In this document: piece after piece, positions 27,710 through 36,457 of the stretch
Position numbering within the stretch: position 1 is the stretch's first letter
Layout: the number at the start of each line of letters is the position of its first letter
NCBI GenBank assembly: GCA_020344215.1
Contig: CP070815.1
Location: forward strand, 1,666,373 to 1,730,372
Source of the DNA: Gemmatimonadota bacterium
GTDB lineage: Bacteria; Gemmatimonadota; Gemmatimonadetes; Palauibacterales; KS3-K002
Reading direction: 5' to 3'
DNA: 64,000 nt
The notes under the pieces: model-generated
What the model was told of the DNA's origin: nothing
Database searches by the model: none
Seen by the model: only the letters and a program-made list of their open reading frames with translations
Position numbers and translations under genes: made by a program

Positions 27710-29008
27710 GTGAAGGCAGCCTCGATGGTGGTCGGCACCATCATCGGCGCCTCCATCTTCGTCCAGCCTTCCGTAATCACCGACCAGGTCCGCTCGACAA
27801 CCGTGGTGTTCCTGGTTTGGGCGACCGCCGGAATTCTGACGCTGTTCGGCGCACTGGTCACAGCCGAGCTCGCTTCCGCCTTCCCGCGAACCGGCGGCGT
27901 CTACGTATTCCTGAAGCAGGCCTTCAAGCCGGTGCTCGGCTTCCTTTGGGGCTGGGCGATGTTCTGGAGTATGCACTCGGGAATCATCGCCGCCATAGCG
28001 GTGGTCTTCGCCCGCTACGTCGGTCACTTCGCTCCGCTGAGTGACCTGGGAGTGCGCGCCGTAGCGATCGCCGGAATAGCCGCCCTTTCCTGGATCAACT
28101 ACGTCGGCGTCCGACAAGGAAGTATCGTACAGACGGCGTTTACGATCGTGAAGGTCGTTGCAGTACTCATTATCATCATCGTCGGCTTCGCATTCGGCTC
28201 GGCATCCACCGGGCCGGCCACGGTCGGCGAAGGCGCGGGCATCCAGGGCGTATCAATTCAGGACTTCGCACTCGCTCTGATCGCCGGCCTGTTCGCGTTT
28301 GGCGGCTGGCACATGGTTACCTATGCCGCCGAAGAGACGCTGCAACCGGAGAGGACCATCCCGAGGGCTCTGCTCATCGGGACCGCGGTCGTCACCGTGT
28401 CCTACATCGCGCTGAACGCGGTCTACTTTCACGTCTTGCCTATAGACACCGTCGCGTCCTCCACCCGCGTCGCCGCCGATGCGGCCGCTGCCGTCGTGGG
28501 CCGGAGCGGGGCCGCAGTGGTATCCGGCCTGGTGATCTTCTCCACCTTCGGCGCCCTGAGTGGCATCGTTCTGGCAGGCCCCAGGGTGTACTTCTCGATG
28601 GCGCGTGACGGGCTGCTGTTCCGGTGGCTGGGAGAGATCCACCCGAAGTACCGCACGCCGCACAGGGCCATCATCATCCAGGCTCTGTGGTCGTCGGTGC
28701 TCGTTCTCACGGGCACCTATCGCACTCTATTCACGCGGGTCATTTACACGGAATGGATATTCTTCGGACTGATGGCCGTCGGTCTGCTGCTCCTGCGCCG
28801 GCGTCCCAATTACTCGCCTTCGTATAAGGTCTGGGGTTTCCCCCTCATCCCAGCCGTCTTCGCCATCTCGTCCGCCGTCATCGTTCTGAACCAGATCGTG
28901 TCCGACCCAATCGAGAGTGCCGCGGGCCTGTTTCTGGTGGCTCTGGGGTTGCCGGTCTATTATCTGTGGACGGGGAGACACGACACCAAAGGAGCGGCGG
29001 CAGCGTGA
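27710..29008 (+). CDS. Amino-acid permease (APC superfamily)
   Basis: A 432-residue transporter with about 12 membrane helices. The first helix carries the APC unwound-helix motif (VVGTIIGASIFV). TAELASAFPRTGGVYVFLKQ and AFGGWHMVTYAAEETLQPER PRALL (written in two parts) are standard family motifs. The closest types are LAT/basic amino-acid exchangers; substrate is unknown. The GTG at 27710 leaves a short N-terminus. The same frame is open back to a CTG at 27665 and would add TETPASELRRSIGL, which resembles the usual cytoplasmic N-terminus, so the true start may be there. The stop overlaps the GTG start of the amidohydrolase (GTGA). Confidence 0.85.
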   Translation: MKAASMVVGTIIGASIFVQPSVITDQVRSTTVVFLVWATAGILTLFGALVTAELASAFPRTGGVYVFLKQAFKPVLGFLWGWAMFWSMHSGIIAAIAVVFARYVGHFAPLSDLGVRAVAIAGIAALSWINYVGVRQGSIVQTAFTIVKVVAVLIIIIVGFAFGSASTGPATVGEGAGIQGVSIQDFALALIAGLFAFGGWHMVTYAAEETLQPERTIPRALLIGTAVVTVSYIALNAVYFHVLPIDTVASSTRVAADAAAAVVGRSGAAVVSGLVIFSTFGALSGIVLAGPRVYFSMARDGLLFRWLGEIHPKYRTPHRAIIIQALWSSVLVLTGTYRTLFTRVIYTEWIFFGLMAVGLLLLRRRPNYSPSYKVWGFPLIPAVFAISSAVIVLNQIVSDPIESAAGLFLVALGLPVYYLWTGRHDTKGAAAA

Positions 29009-29985
29009 GCGTCATCGACTTTCACAACCACTACTATCCGCCGGAGTATATCGAAGCGCTGAAGTCGACTCAGACTTCTATCACCGTGACGATTGACTCG
29101 GAGGGTAATCCGCTACTGCACTCCCCGGGCGACATCAACATCGCGGTACGTGGTCATCGAGACATCGAGTATCGGCAGAGCGTCCTGGATGGCGAAGAGA
29201 TCGACATGCAGGTGTTGACGTTCACCTCACCCGGCGTGCAGGTGCATGCTCCGAGCCAGGCCACTGCCTTTGCCCGAATGGTGAACGATGCCCTGGCAGC
29301 GATCGTGCGCGAGAAGAGCGATCGCTTCACCGCGCTGGCGACGCTCCCGCTGAACGACCCTGCCGCTTCGGTCGCCGAGCTTGAACGGGCGACCCGGGAG
29401 CTCGGTCTGAGAGGGTCGATGCTGTTCAGCAACGTGAACGGCGTGGCATTGAGCGACGAGCGCTTCTGGCCGCTCTACGCGAAGGCGGAGGAGCTGGGCG
29501 CTGTGCTCTACATCCATCCCACCCATCCGGTGGGCGTGGAAGCGATGACCGATTTCTGGCTTATGCCGCTGGTGGGGTTCACGTTCGACACGACGCTGGC
29601 GGCGGCGGGCCTGGTGTTCAGCGGAGTGGTGGAGCGCTTCCCCGGGATCAACTGGGTCCTGGCGCACCTGGGTGGAGCGATTCCCTATCTGGCCGAGCGG
29701 CTGGATCGAGGCTACCACGCATTCGCGGAGTGCCGGGCGAACATCACGCGGCCGCCAAGCGAGCAACTCAGGGAGTTCTACTACGACACCGTCAACTTCG
29801 ACGTAGGCGCGCTGCGGTTTGCCCTCGATTTCACGGGCGCCGACCACCTGCTGGCCGGAAGCGACTACCCGCATCAGATCGGCAGCCTGCGGTCGATGGT
29901 GGAGAGCATTGGCAAGCTCGAGATCACCGACCAAGACAGGGCGCGGATCCTGGGAGGGAACGCGTCCCGGCTACTGCGCCTCTAG
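29005..29985 (+). CDS. Amidohydrolase-2 family metal-dependent hydrolase/decarboxylase (ACMSD-like)
   Basis: A 326-residue TIM-barrel enzyme of the amidohydrolase-2 group, which includes ACMSD and aromatic-acid decarboxylases. Likely metal and catalytic residues are the HxH of IDFHNHYYPPEY (residues 5-7), His in LYIHPTHPVG, His in NWVLAHLGGAIPY, and Asp in LAGSDYPHQIG. Chemistry in this family is either C-C decarboxylation or C-N hydrolysis, and the substrate is not predictable here. The GTG at 29005 overlaps the permease stop and has GGAG 10 nt upstream. The upstream permease may import the substrate or a precursor. The 3' end overlaps the convergent AI-2E-type gene by 15 nt. Confidence 0.82.
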   Translation: MSVIDFHNHYYPPEYIEALKSTQTSITVTIDSEGNPLLHSPGDINIAVRGHRDIEYRQSVLDGEEIDMQVLTFTSPGVQVHAPSQATAFARMVNDALAAIVREKSDRFTALATLPLNDPAASVAELERATRELGLRGSMLFSNVNGVALSDERFWPLYAKAEELGAVLYIHPTHPVGVEAMTDFWLMPLVGFTFDTTLAAAGLVFSGVVERFPGINWVLAHLGGAIPYLAERLDRGYHAFAECRANITRPPSEQLREFYYDTVNFDVGALRFALDFTGADHLLAGSDYPHQIGSLRSMVESIGKLEITDQDRARILGGNASRLLRL

Positions 29986-31092
29986 GCCGCTAGCCGCCGG
30001 CTGCCCCTCCGGATCGATCGGCCGCACCGCGGGCAGATACTCCTTGAAGGCCACGCCGTAGATCTCCCAGATGGTAACGAAGAGCGCGGCGATGATCGGG
30101 CCGATGACGATCCCGACGGCGCCGAAGAGGACGAGGCCGCCCAACGTTCCCAGTAGGATGAGCAGGTCGGGCATCTTGGTGTCTTTCCCCACCAGCCAGG
30201 GCCTGAGCAGGTTGTCCACGGTGCCAACGACGGCTGCGCACCAGACGAAGAGCCCGATGGCGGCCCCGGCCCGACCGACGGCCAGCAAGTAGCCAACCGC
30301 CGGAAGCCAGACGAGTGCCGTACCGACACCGGGGATGATCGAGAGGACTGCCATGATGGTCCCCCAAAAGACGGCGCCGCCGATACCGACGACGGCGAAG
30401 GCGAGCCCCGCCAGGCCTCCCTGGAGGATTCCAATCACGAGCGTGCCCTTGACGGTGGCACGCGCCACCGAGACGAACTTCTCCACCATCCGGTTCTCGT
30501 CCTCGGCGGCGAGCGGCATGTAGTAGAGGATCTTATCGAGCACGGCGCGGCCATCGCTCAGGAAGAAGAAGAGCGCGTACAGCATGATGAAGAGCTGAAA
30601 GAAGAAGACCGCGGTGCCTCGAGTCGTGGCCGCCAGGCTGTTGACGAGGAAGCTACCGAGCCGCCCTGCCCACTCGCCGACCTTGGCGATGATCTGGTCG
30701 CGATACGGCTCGAGCCTGTCCATGAACGGCACGCGCTGCAGCAGCCGATCGATCTCATTCGGCTCGGCGACCAGCTCCTCGATCGTCGGCCGAACCGTCT
30801 GGCTCACCTCGACCGCTTCCTTGGCGACAAGACCCAAGAAGCCTGTCAGAGGTAAGACGATGACGAGTAACACGATGACCACGGTGACCCCCGACGCCGC
30901 CGCTCGCCGGCCCTTGAACCAGCGGAGCACCATCCTGTAGAGCGGCTGAGTCATTCCCGCGATGATCGCGGCGAGCACAATCGCGGTCAGAAAGCCGCGG
31001 ACCATCTGGAAGAACACGTACGAGATAGCGAGCGCGAGGATCAACAAGAACGCCTTGCGGAACTTGTCCGGATTGATGCTGGGCTCGGTCAT
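29971..31092 (-). CDS. AI-2E family transporter (PerM/YdiK-like permease)
   Basis: A 373-residue integral membrane protein. The family pattern is clear: two N-terminal helices (AFLLILALAISYVFFQMVRG), a helical pair and a soluble middle section (about 90-160). Then come membrane helices with GILQGGLAGLAFAVVGI, the signature LSIIPGVGTALVWLPAVGYL, and GPIIAALFVTIWEIY at the end. The family covers AI-2 exporters and sodium/proton antiporter-like proteins, so function is only broadly assigned. The gap 31093-31237 upstream holds no gene. Confidence 0.85.
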   Translation of the reverse strand: MTEPSINPDKFRKAFLLILALAISYVFFQMVRGFLTAIVLAAIIAGMTQPLYRMVLRWFKGRRAAASGVTVVIVLLVIVLPLTGFLGLVAKEAVEVSQTVRPTIEELVAEPNEIDRLLQRVPFMDRLEPYRDQIIAKVGEWAGRLGSFLVNSLAATTRGTAVFFFQLFIMLYALFFFLSDGRAVLDKILYYMPLAAEDENRMVEKFVSVARATVKGTLVIGILQGGLAGLAFAVVGIGGAVFWGTIMAVLSIIPGVGTALVWLPAVGYLLAVGRAGAAIGLFVWCAAVVGTVDNLLRPWLVGKDTKMPDLLILLGTLGGLVLFGAVGIVIGPIIAALFVTIWEIYGVAFKEYLPAVRPIDPEGQPAASGLEAQ

Positions 31093-31237
31093 GTCAGAGC
31101 GCTCCGTCTCGAGGCGCGGGTGGCGCCGTCGTTCCTGGGTCGATGGAAGCTTCGATTAGAGGTGACCGATAGGCCACGTGGACAGGATTGTGAAAAGGAG
31201 TGCGAGCGTCAACAGGCCGGCTCCCACCCCACGGGAG

Positions 31238-31606
31238 TCAGCCCGACTCGGCGGCTCGCGCCCGCTCCGTCAGCGTGGCGCGCAACGCCGCAACCAGGCC
31301 GGCGGCGCTCCAGGCGAGCAGCGCCGGGAAGATCAGGGCGAGCAGAACCACGACGAACCCCGGGAGCGCGAACACGCCGCCTAGTATTGCGGCGAGCTCG
31401 AGCAGCGGCCCACCGGTCGCCCCCACGGCCAGCAGAGCGGCCCAAGCCGTCGCGGCGGACAGCGCTGCGAGCCGCCAGGGGCGGACGGGGTAGGCGGCGA
31501 GGGCTCCCCACACGGCAGCCACGACGGGTAGAGCCCACCATCCGAGCAGGGCCGTGGTCAGGAGGAAGGCCAGCGACAACAGCAGCCAGGAGATGAGGCG
31601 CTTCAT
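31238..31606 (-). CDS. Small multi-pass membrane protein downstream of the penicillin acylase
   Basis: A 122-residue, Ala/Leu-rich protein with about four hydrophobic helices (WLLLSLAFLLTTALLGWWAL, AALSAATAWAALLAVGAT, LAAILGGVFALPGFVVVLL, IFPALLAWSAAGLVAAL) and a basic/acidic tail. No family was recognised. Its ATG is 3 nt from the stop of the penicillin acylase gene on the same strand, so both are probably one transcript. The hydrophobic pattern supports a real gene although Ala-rich GC-rich frames can mislead. Confidence 0.6.
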   Translation of the reverse strand: MKRLISWLLLSLAFLLTTALLGWWALPVVAAVWGALAAYPVRPWRLAALSAATAWAALLAVGATGGPLLELAAILGGVFALPGFVVVLLALIFPALLAWSAAGLVAALRATLTERARAAESG

Positions 31607-31609
31607 GGC

Positions 31610-34126
31610 TCAACGCTCCGGCTCGAGCTCGAGGACAGAGGCGACCCGGGAATCGTCCAGATCGGATGGAGCGCGGGGGAAGAGCACCGGGTCGAGCTCA
31701 CCCGCCACCCATTTGTCGATGCGATCGACGTAGCGCGAGCTCAGCGGATGGCCGGACTGGCCACCTGGGTAGATGCTCCAGGCGGAGACTTGGGGCCCGA
31801 GCTCAACGACCATCCGCCAGCTGGCGCCGTACGCGCCCCGCCCAGATGATGGGTTGAGGTTGCCCGGACCACCCTGTACCGGCAGGCCGAGTGCCGAGAG
31901 GGCCGGCAGCTCCAGAAGGTGGTAGATGTTGGCGTGACGTATCTTATCCCAGCGCCAACCCCCGCCATCCGGCTCGCCGTAGCGGTCCTGCACGCGCTCG
32001 AGCGCCGCCTCGAGACTCGCAAGGAGGATCGCGTCGCGGTCCTCCACCACGTCCCCCGTCCGACGGTCGTCCCACCAGACGCTCTCTGGTTGATGGATGA
32101 GGCTGGCGAGGACAGCGGAGGAAGGCGTGTAGACACGGCGTGCTCGCCCGCCTTCCTCCGCCGATCCGAGCAGCTCATCCCAGGTACGATTCGCCAGCTC
32201 GCTCATCGCGTATTCGAACAGCACGGCGCGCTCGTTATCCTTCGTGTACCGCCGATCCCACGCGGCCAGCAGCTCGGCCGCTTCGCGCGCCGGGCCCTCA
32301 GAACCTTCGCCTGCGGCCTGGCGCCGCACGGCGTCGAGAAAGAACGGGAGGAAGAGATCGGCACGCGCGTTACCGGGTTCGGTCTGATAGCGACGCATCG
32401 CGTCGGGCGTCACCGTGGAATCGGCCATTAACAGGGCGTTGATCCGTATAGCGCGCCAAGGCGATGGCCAGTCGGCGCCCAAGTAGGTGGGGTCGTCCCG
32501 GGGATCGATAGGCTGCTGGTTAGCAGACGCCAGGTACCCCTGCTGGGGTGCGATGGCGAAGGGATAACGCGCCACCGGCCAGAAGCCCGCCCAATCGCTG
32601 GCACTCATCCGCCCGTCCCTGACCTCGAGGCCGCTGCCGTCGGGGTGGAGCGGGAAGCTGCCTGTAGATCGGATCGCGATCGTACCAGTACGATCAGCCA
32701 GGATCATGTTCTGGGCCGGCGCCGTATAAACTTCCATGGCGGCGAGCCACTCCTCGACGCTCCGTGCACGGGCAGCGCGCCGCAGCCCGATCGTCTCCCC
32801 TGCCCCTTCGAGTACCGTCCAGCGCATAGAGAGCGAGCGGTCGTGATGCGTGATCAGCGGTCCGCGATGCGTGAACCGAAGCGTGTCAGTCGCCAGCAGT
32901 CTGCCACCGTGTCCACGGTACTCTTCCACCCGCGCTTCCAGCGGTCGCCACTGGTCGTCGACGCGATGGCGGCTCGGCTGCTGAGAATCGTCGAGCTCCT
33001 CCTCGTAGTAGTCGATGACGTCGGCACCCGTGTTAGTGAAGCTCCAGGCGACATCGCGATTGAATCCGATCACGACGTATGGCACGCTCGGGATCGTGAC
33101 GCCGTAGACGTCCAGCTCGCCGGGGATGACCAGGTGGACTTCGTACCAGATGGCCGGAAGCGTCAGCGCCAGATGCGGGTCACCGGCCAGCAGCGCTTGA
33201 CCTCCCGCTGTCCGCTCCGGGGCTACAGCCCAGTTGTTGCTGCCGAACGTTGCCGGCTCGGCCTCCGGAGCCCGGCTGTCGACCAGGGGGCCCAGCGCGG
33301 CCTGCAGAGCGTCGGCCCGGCGCATGGCCACCCTATCCGGCTCGCCAGGTGGCGGGATGGGCGCGAAATCGAAGCGCGGTCGCCTCTCACCGTTGGGCTG
33401 GATCGGTTGCTGGATGGGACTGTTCACCGGTGCGAGGGCAGCGGCCGCCTCTTTGCCTACCAGAGCCTGCAAACGCAATCGCCGCAGATCCGTAGTGACG
33501 GCGTAGGTCAGGTCCCAGCCCATCAGCTTGAGGAGGTACACCGAGTAGACGGGCTCCCAGCGCGAAGGCCTTGCACCGAGCAGGCGATACTCGAGCGGGA
33601 CGTCCTGCGGGCTCAATCCATCGATCCAGGCGTTCACTCCCTCGGCGTAGGCAGCGATCTCGCGGGCGGCCGGGGAGTTCGGGTCGAGCGCGGCGAACTC
33701 GCGCTCCGCGCTCCAGGCGAGGCCGAGTCCCCGTACATACCGATCGAAGTCGAGAGCGTCTTCGCCTACCAGTTCCGTCATGCGTCCTGCAGCGGTGCGC
33801 CAGCGGAACTCCATCTGGAAGAGGCGGTCACGCGCGACCACATGACCGAGGGCGCGGGCCGCGTCTTCGGCGGTCGACGCGAAGATGTGCGGCACACCGC
33901 GGTCGTCGAAGATGACTTCGACCGGCGCCTCGAGTCCCGGCAAGCTCACGGCCTCACGTTCAGCCAACTCAGCGCTCCCGGCCACCGCCCAAACGCCCCG
34001 GAGCGGATCGAGGAAGTCGCCAAGAGGCGGCAGCGGACCCGTCCGCCTGGCCCCGACATGTAGCACTGCCGCAAGGACCGCGGCGGACACCGCTCCGCGT
34101 ATCAGAGCTGATCGCTGCACCGGCAT
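31610..34126 (-). CDS. Penicillin acylase family N-terminal-nucleophile amidohydrolase
   Basis: A secreted precursor of about 838 residues. A leader (MPVQRSALIRGAVSAAVLAA) is followed by the alpha-chain region with VIFDDRGVPHIFA and VVARDRLFQMEFRWRTAAGR. The beta chain starts at the processing site FG-SNNWAVA, with the nucleophile Ser about residue 296 after autocleavage, then GDPHLALTLPAIWYEVHL. GPGNLNPSSGRGAYGASWRM near the C-terminus is also typical. Family members hydrolyse amide bonds in beta-lactams, acyl-homoserine lactones or acyl amino acids; substrate is unknown. The ATG at 34126 fits the leader; a GTG at 34147 adds seven residues. Confidence 0.88.
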   Translation of the reverse strand: MPVQRSALIRGAVSAAVLAAVLHVGARRTGPLPPLGDFLDPLRGVWAVAGSAELAEREAVSLPGLEAPVEVIFDDRGVPHIFASTAEDAARALGHVVARDRLFQMEFRWRTAAGRMTELVGEDALDFDRYVRGLGLAWSAEREFAALDPNSPAAREIAAYAEGVNAWIDGLSPQDVPLEYRLLGARPSRWEPVYSVYLLKLMGWDLTYAVTTDLRRLRLQALVGKEAAAALAPVNSPIQQPIQPNGERRPRFDFAPIPPPGEPDRVAMRRADALQAALGPLVDSRAPEAEPATFGSNNWAVAPERTAGGQALLAGDPHLALTLPAIWYEVHLVIPGELDVYGVTIPSVPYVVIGFNRDVAWSFTNTGADVIDYYEEELDDSQQPSRHRVDDQWRPLEARVEEYRGHGGRLLATDTLRFTHRGPLITHHDRSLSMRWTVLEGAGETIGLRRAARARSVEEWLAAMEVYTAPAQNMILADRTGTIAIRSTGSFPLHPDGSGLEVRDGRMSASDWAGFWPVARYPFAIAPQQGYLASANQQPIDPRDDPTYLGADWPSPWRAIRINALLMADSTVTPDAMRRYQTEPGNARADLFLPFFLDAVRRQAAGEGSEGPAREAAELLAAWDRRYTKDNERAVLFEYAMSELANRTWDELLGSAEEGGRARRVYTPSSAVLASLIHQPESVWWDDRRTGDVVEDRDAILLASLEAALERVQDRYGEPDGGGWRWDKIRHANIYHLLELPALSALGLPVQGGPGNLNPSSGRGAYGASWRMVVELGPQVSAWSIYPGGQSGHPLSSRYVDRIDKWVAGELDPVLFPRAPSDLDDSRVASVLELEPER

Positions 34127-34257
34127 CGCTCCGTCTGAATCGCACACCCCCCGCGCCAGGCGGCGTACGCTTTGATGAGTGTTTGGCTGAACGGCAATAG
34201 GGCGTTCCCCGCCCGGCGAGATTCTATCGCCCGCGGCCGGCGTTGACCAGCATGGGC

Positions 34258-34755
34258 TTAGTCCACGCCCACCCGCTCACTGCGCCGCTCGAGCAGCAGC
34301 ACGTCATGCCAGCGCCCCTTCAGCTTGCCGAGGCGCTCGCGCCGGCCGATCAGCCTGAAGCCGAACTTCTCGTGCAGGATGATGCTCACGCTGTTCTCGG
34401 GGAAGACCCCAGCCTGAAGGGTCCAGATCCCGTTCTCTTCGGACTCCTCGATAAGCCGCTGCATGAGCTTCGATCCGACGCCCATGCCGCGCGAGTCGGC
34501 GCCGATGTAGATGCTCACCTCTGCAACGCCCGCGTAGACGCAGCGGTCGGACACCGGGGTCAGCGCAGCCCAGCCGACGACACGATCATCGTGCAACGCC
34601 ACGAGCCGGCCGTATTCGAAGTGGCCAGCCGACCACTCCTCCCAATCGGACGCCGGCTCCGTCTCGAAGGTGGCCTCTCCCGTGGCGATCCCCTCCGCAT
34701 GGATTCGCCGCACGTCTTCCCAGCGTTCAGGCGTTAACGGCAGGATCTCAACCAT
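34258..34755 (-). CDS. GNAT N-acetyltransferase (phosphinothricin-acetyltransferase-like)
   Basis: Acetyl-CoA-dependent N-acetyltransferase of 165 residues. The start MVEILPLTPERWEDVRRIHA EGI (in two parts) with GEATFETEPASDWEEW matches the Pat/YncA subgroup. The acetyl-CoA-binding loop is GADSRGMGVGSKLMQ (about residue 95), followed by ENGIWTLQAGVFPENSVSI and LHEKFGFRLIGRRERLG. Substrates in this subgroup are small amines or methionine-derivative herbicides. The frame is open to 34884, but the extra 43 codons only translate the intergenic repeat at 34789-34891, so ATG 34755 is chosen. Confidence 0.85.
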   Translation of the reverse strand: MVEILPLTPERWEDVRRIHAEGIATGEATFETEPASDWEEWSAGHFEYGRLVALHDDRVVGWAALTPVSDRCVYAGVAEVSIYIGADSRGMGVGSKLMQRLIEESEENGIWTLQAGVFPENSVSIILHEKFGFRLIGRRERLGKLKGRWHDVLLLERRSERVGVD

Positions 34756-34788
34756 AGGCACGTCGGCCCTTAACAAGGCTGTTGGGCA

Positions 34789-34891
34789 CCGAATGTCGAA
34801 TGTCGAATACTGAATATCCAATGACCATCCGATTCCGCCAGGGCACCGCACACGGCTAATCAGTATTTGTAGTTCAGTATTCATTATTCGG
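34789..34891. repeat. Iterated intergenic repeat with inverted ends (CGAATGT/GAATACTGAA type)
   Basis: Upstream of the GNAT gene, CCGAATGTCGAATGTCGAAT is followed by ACTGAATATCC. On the other side comes GTATTTGTAGTTCAGTATTC, then ATTATTCGG. GAATACTGAA at 34805-34814 is perfectly complemented by TTCAGTATTC at 34873-34882, and CCGAAT at 34789-34794 by ATTCGG at 34886-34891. It is the same style of short iterated repeat as at 2660 and in the 48-52 kb cluster. Confidence 0.65.
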
Positions 34892-35034
34892 AACTGAGAG
34901 AGCGCAAGATGGCCGGCGCATCCAAGTGGACGGGCGAAGACCGAGGAGGAGAAGGAGGGAGAGAGCCGGGCGGTGAAGGCCGGCAGTAGGTGCTCGTATT
35001 CTTCAGCGTGGCCGAGTCGGCCTGGGTGAACAGC

Positions 35035-36252
35035 TCAATCGAAGTTCCAGTTGACGAGTGGGAACCAGCGCCGCCCCGGCGGATTGTTGCCCGCGTAGTT
35101 CAGTATTCCGATTTGGATGCCGCTGAGGCGCCGGGCCCGGTTGTAGATGCCGATCGTCAGCCCTTCCTGCCACCCGCTGATCCTGTTGTAGACTGCGACC
35201 GACACGCCGCTCATCCGCCAGGCTTTGGTGTGGGCGACGGCGACCGAGAGCCCTTTGATCTCGTTCGCCTCGACCTTCCACAGACCGCCGACCGTCACCC
35301 CCTTGACGGACCCGCCGGCGTCCACCGCGCCGAGGCTCGCCGTCAGCCCGTTGACGTCCTCGCCGCTCACCACGGCCAAACCGCCCATGCTCAGGCCACG
35401 GACCGCATCTTCGCTCACCACGGCCAGCCCTCCCACGGTCAGCCCATCGAGCGGACCCTCGGCGACGGTGGCCAGACCGCCAACATTCACTCCCTGGACT
35501 TCCTCCCCCGAAACGAGGGCCAGTCCCCCGGCGTTGAGCCCCCACATGGGCCCGTCGGACACGTTGGCCAAACCGCCGACATTGAGCCCCCACATGGGCC
35601 CGCCGGAGACGTTCGCCAAACCGCCGACATTGAGCCCCCACATGGGCCCATCGGAGACGTTCGCCAAGCCCCCGACATTGAGCCCACACATCGCCCCGCC
35701 GGACACGTTCGCCAGACCGCCCACGTTGAGCCCCCACATGGGCCCATCGGAGACGTTCGCCAGACCGCCCACGTTGAGCCCCCGCATGCCCCCGTCGGAC
35801 ACGTTCGCCAGACCGCCCACGTTGAGCCCCCACATGGCCCCGTCGGACACGTTCGCCAGACCGCCCACGTTGATGCCGCGCATCGAGCCCTCGGAGACCA
35901 CTGCGAGGACGCCCACGTGCAGCCCCTCCGAGTAACGCTCGGGCAGCACGGCCAGACCGACCGACACCCCGTGCATCCGGCCCGCCGACGGCGCCAGGCC
36001 CACGGCGAGACCGTTGATCGTGCCACCGACCCGCTCCCTCGGCCGCCAGAAGGTGATGTTCACACCGTTGATGAGATCGAGATCGCGGTCGCTCCAGTTG
36101 AAGCGTAACCCATTGATTCGATTGGAGTTGCCGAAGCTGATGCCCGTGCAGCCCACGGTGAGGTTGAGACCGCCACCGCAGCGGTTCTGAGCGTGGCTGG
36201 CCGGGCAAGTAGCGAGAACGAGAATCGCTACAGGGATGAGTCCCCGTCTCAT
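35035..36252 (-). CDS. Secreted 16-residue-repeat protein (LA_2272 surface-repeat-like)
   Basis: A 405-residue exported protein: signal peptide (MRRGLIPVAILVLATCPASH, then AQN), a short conserved N-terminal part, and about 14 tandem 16-residue repeats (residues 110-333) with the consensus GLNVGGLANVSDGPMW. A C-terminal cap with GLTIGIYNRARRLSGIQIGI LNYAG (in two parts) and an aromatic end (WFPLVNWNFD) follow. The alternation of G-L-x-V-G-G-L and V-S-x-G suggests a beta-solenoid or stacked strands. It resembles the LA_2272-type surface repeats known from Leptospira and Bacteroidetes. Function is unknown. A 401-residue frame on the same strand (35003-36208) and one opposite (34990-36108) are repeat-driven shadows. 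Confidence 0.8.
   Translation of the reverse strand: MRRGLIPVAILVLATCPASHAQNRCGGGLNLTVGCTGISFGNSNRINGLRFNWSDRDLDLINGVNITFWRPRERVGGTINGLAVGLAPSAGRMHGVSVGLAVLPERYSEGLHVGVLAVVSEGSMRGINVGGLANVSDGAMWGLNVGGLANVSDGGMRGLNVGGLANVSDGPMWGLNVGGLANVSGGAMCGLNVGGLANVSDGPMWGLNVGGLANVSGGPMWGLNVGGLANVSDGPMWGLNAGGLALVSGEEVQGVNVGGLATVAEGPLDGLTVGGLAVVSEDAVRGLSMGGLAVVSGEDVNGLTASLGAVDAGGSVKGVTVGGLWKVEANEIKGLSVAVAHTKAWRMSGVSVAVYNRISGWQEGLTIGIYNRARRLSGIQIGILNYAGNNPPGRRWFPLVNWNFD
35254..35925. repeat. 48-bp tandem coding repeats (about 14 units)
   Basis: DNA counterpart of the 16-residue protein repeats. The central eight or so units (35494-35877) are almost identical in nucleotide sequence, each containing variants of CCGCCCACGTTGAGCCCCCA and ACGTTCGCCAGACC. 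The outer units have drifted. Low divergence in the middle indicates recent duplication or gene conversion, so repeat number may vary between strains and assembly here could be imprecise. Confidence 0.85.
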
Positions 36253-36457
36253 AGTACGCCTCGGAGTCTCTGGTCTGTGAGAAGTCGGCCCCTGTGCGAT
36301 GGGGCCAATCGTGGGACCCTACGACTAGCTGGCTACAGTAGTTTCAGGCCGCCGCCCCAGGCGAGGCGGGATCTGTAACTGAGGTGCGGGGTATGACAAA
36401 GCAGACGCTCCCCTTGTCTGCAGAAGTTTCCGTCTTTGCTCCCCCCGGCATGTGACC

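Noticed and set aside
32645..34063. 472-codon open frame on the plus strand
   Set aside because: It is antisense to the penicillin acylase gene, which has a complete catalytic motif set.
35254..35925. Possible CRISPR array or tandem satellite
   Set aside because: The 48-bp repeats are contiguous with no spacers, and they translate in one frame to a regular protein repeat.
34990..36208. Long repetitive frames on both strands overlapping the 16-residue-repeat gene
   Set aside because: A 48-bp repeat unit is a multiple of three, so all frames without a stop in one unit stay open throughout. Only 35035-36252 has a signal peptide and a plausible protein.
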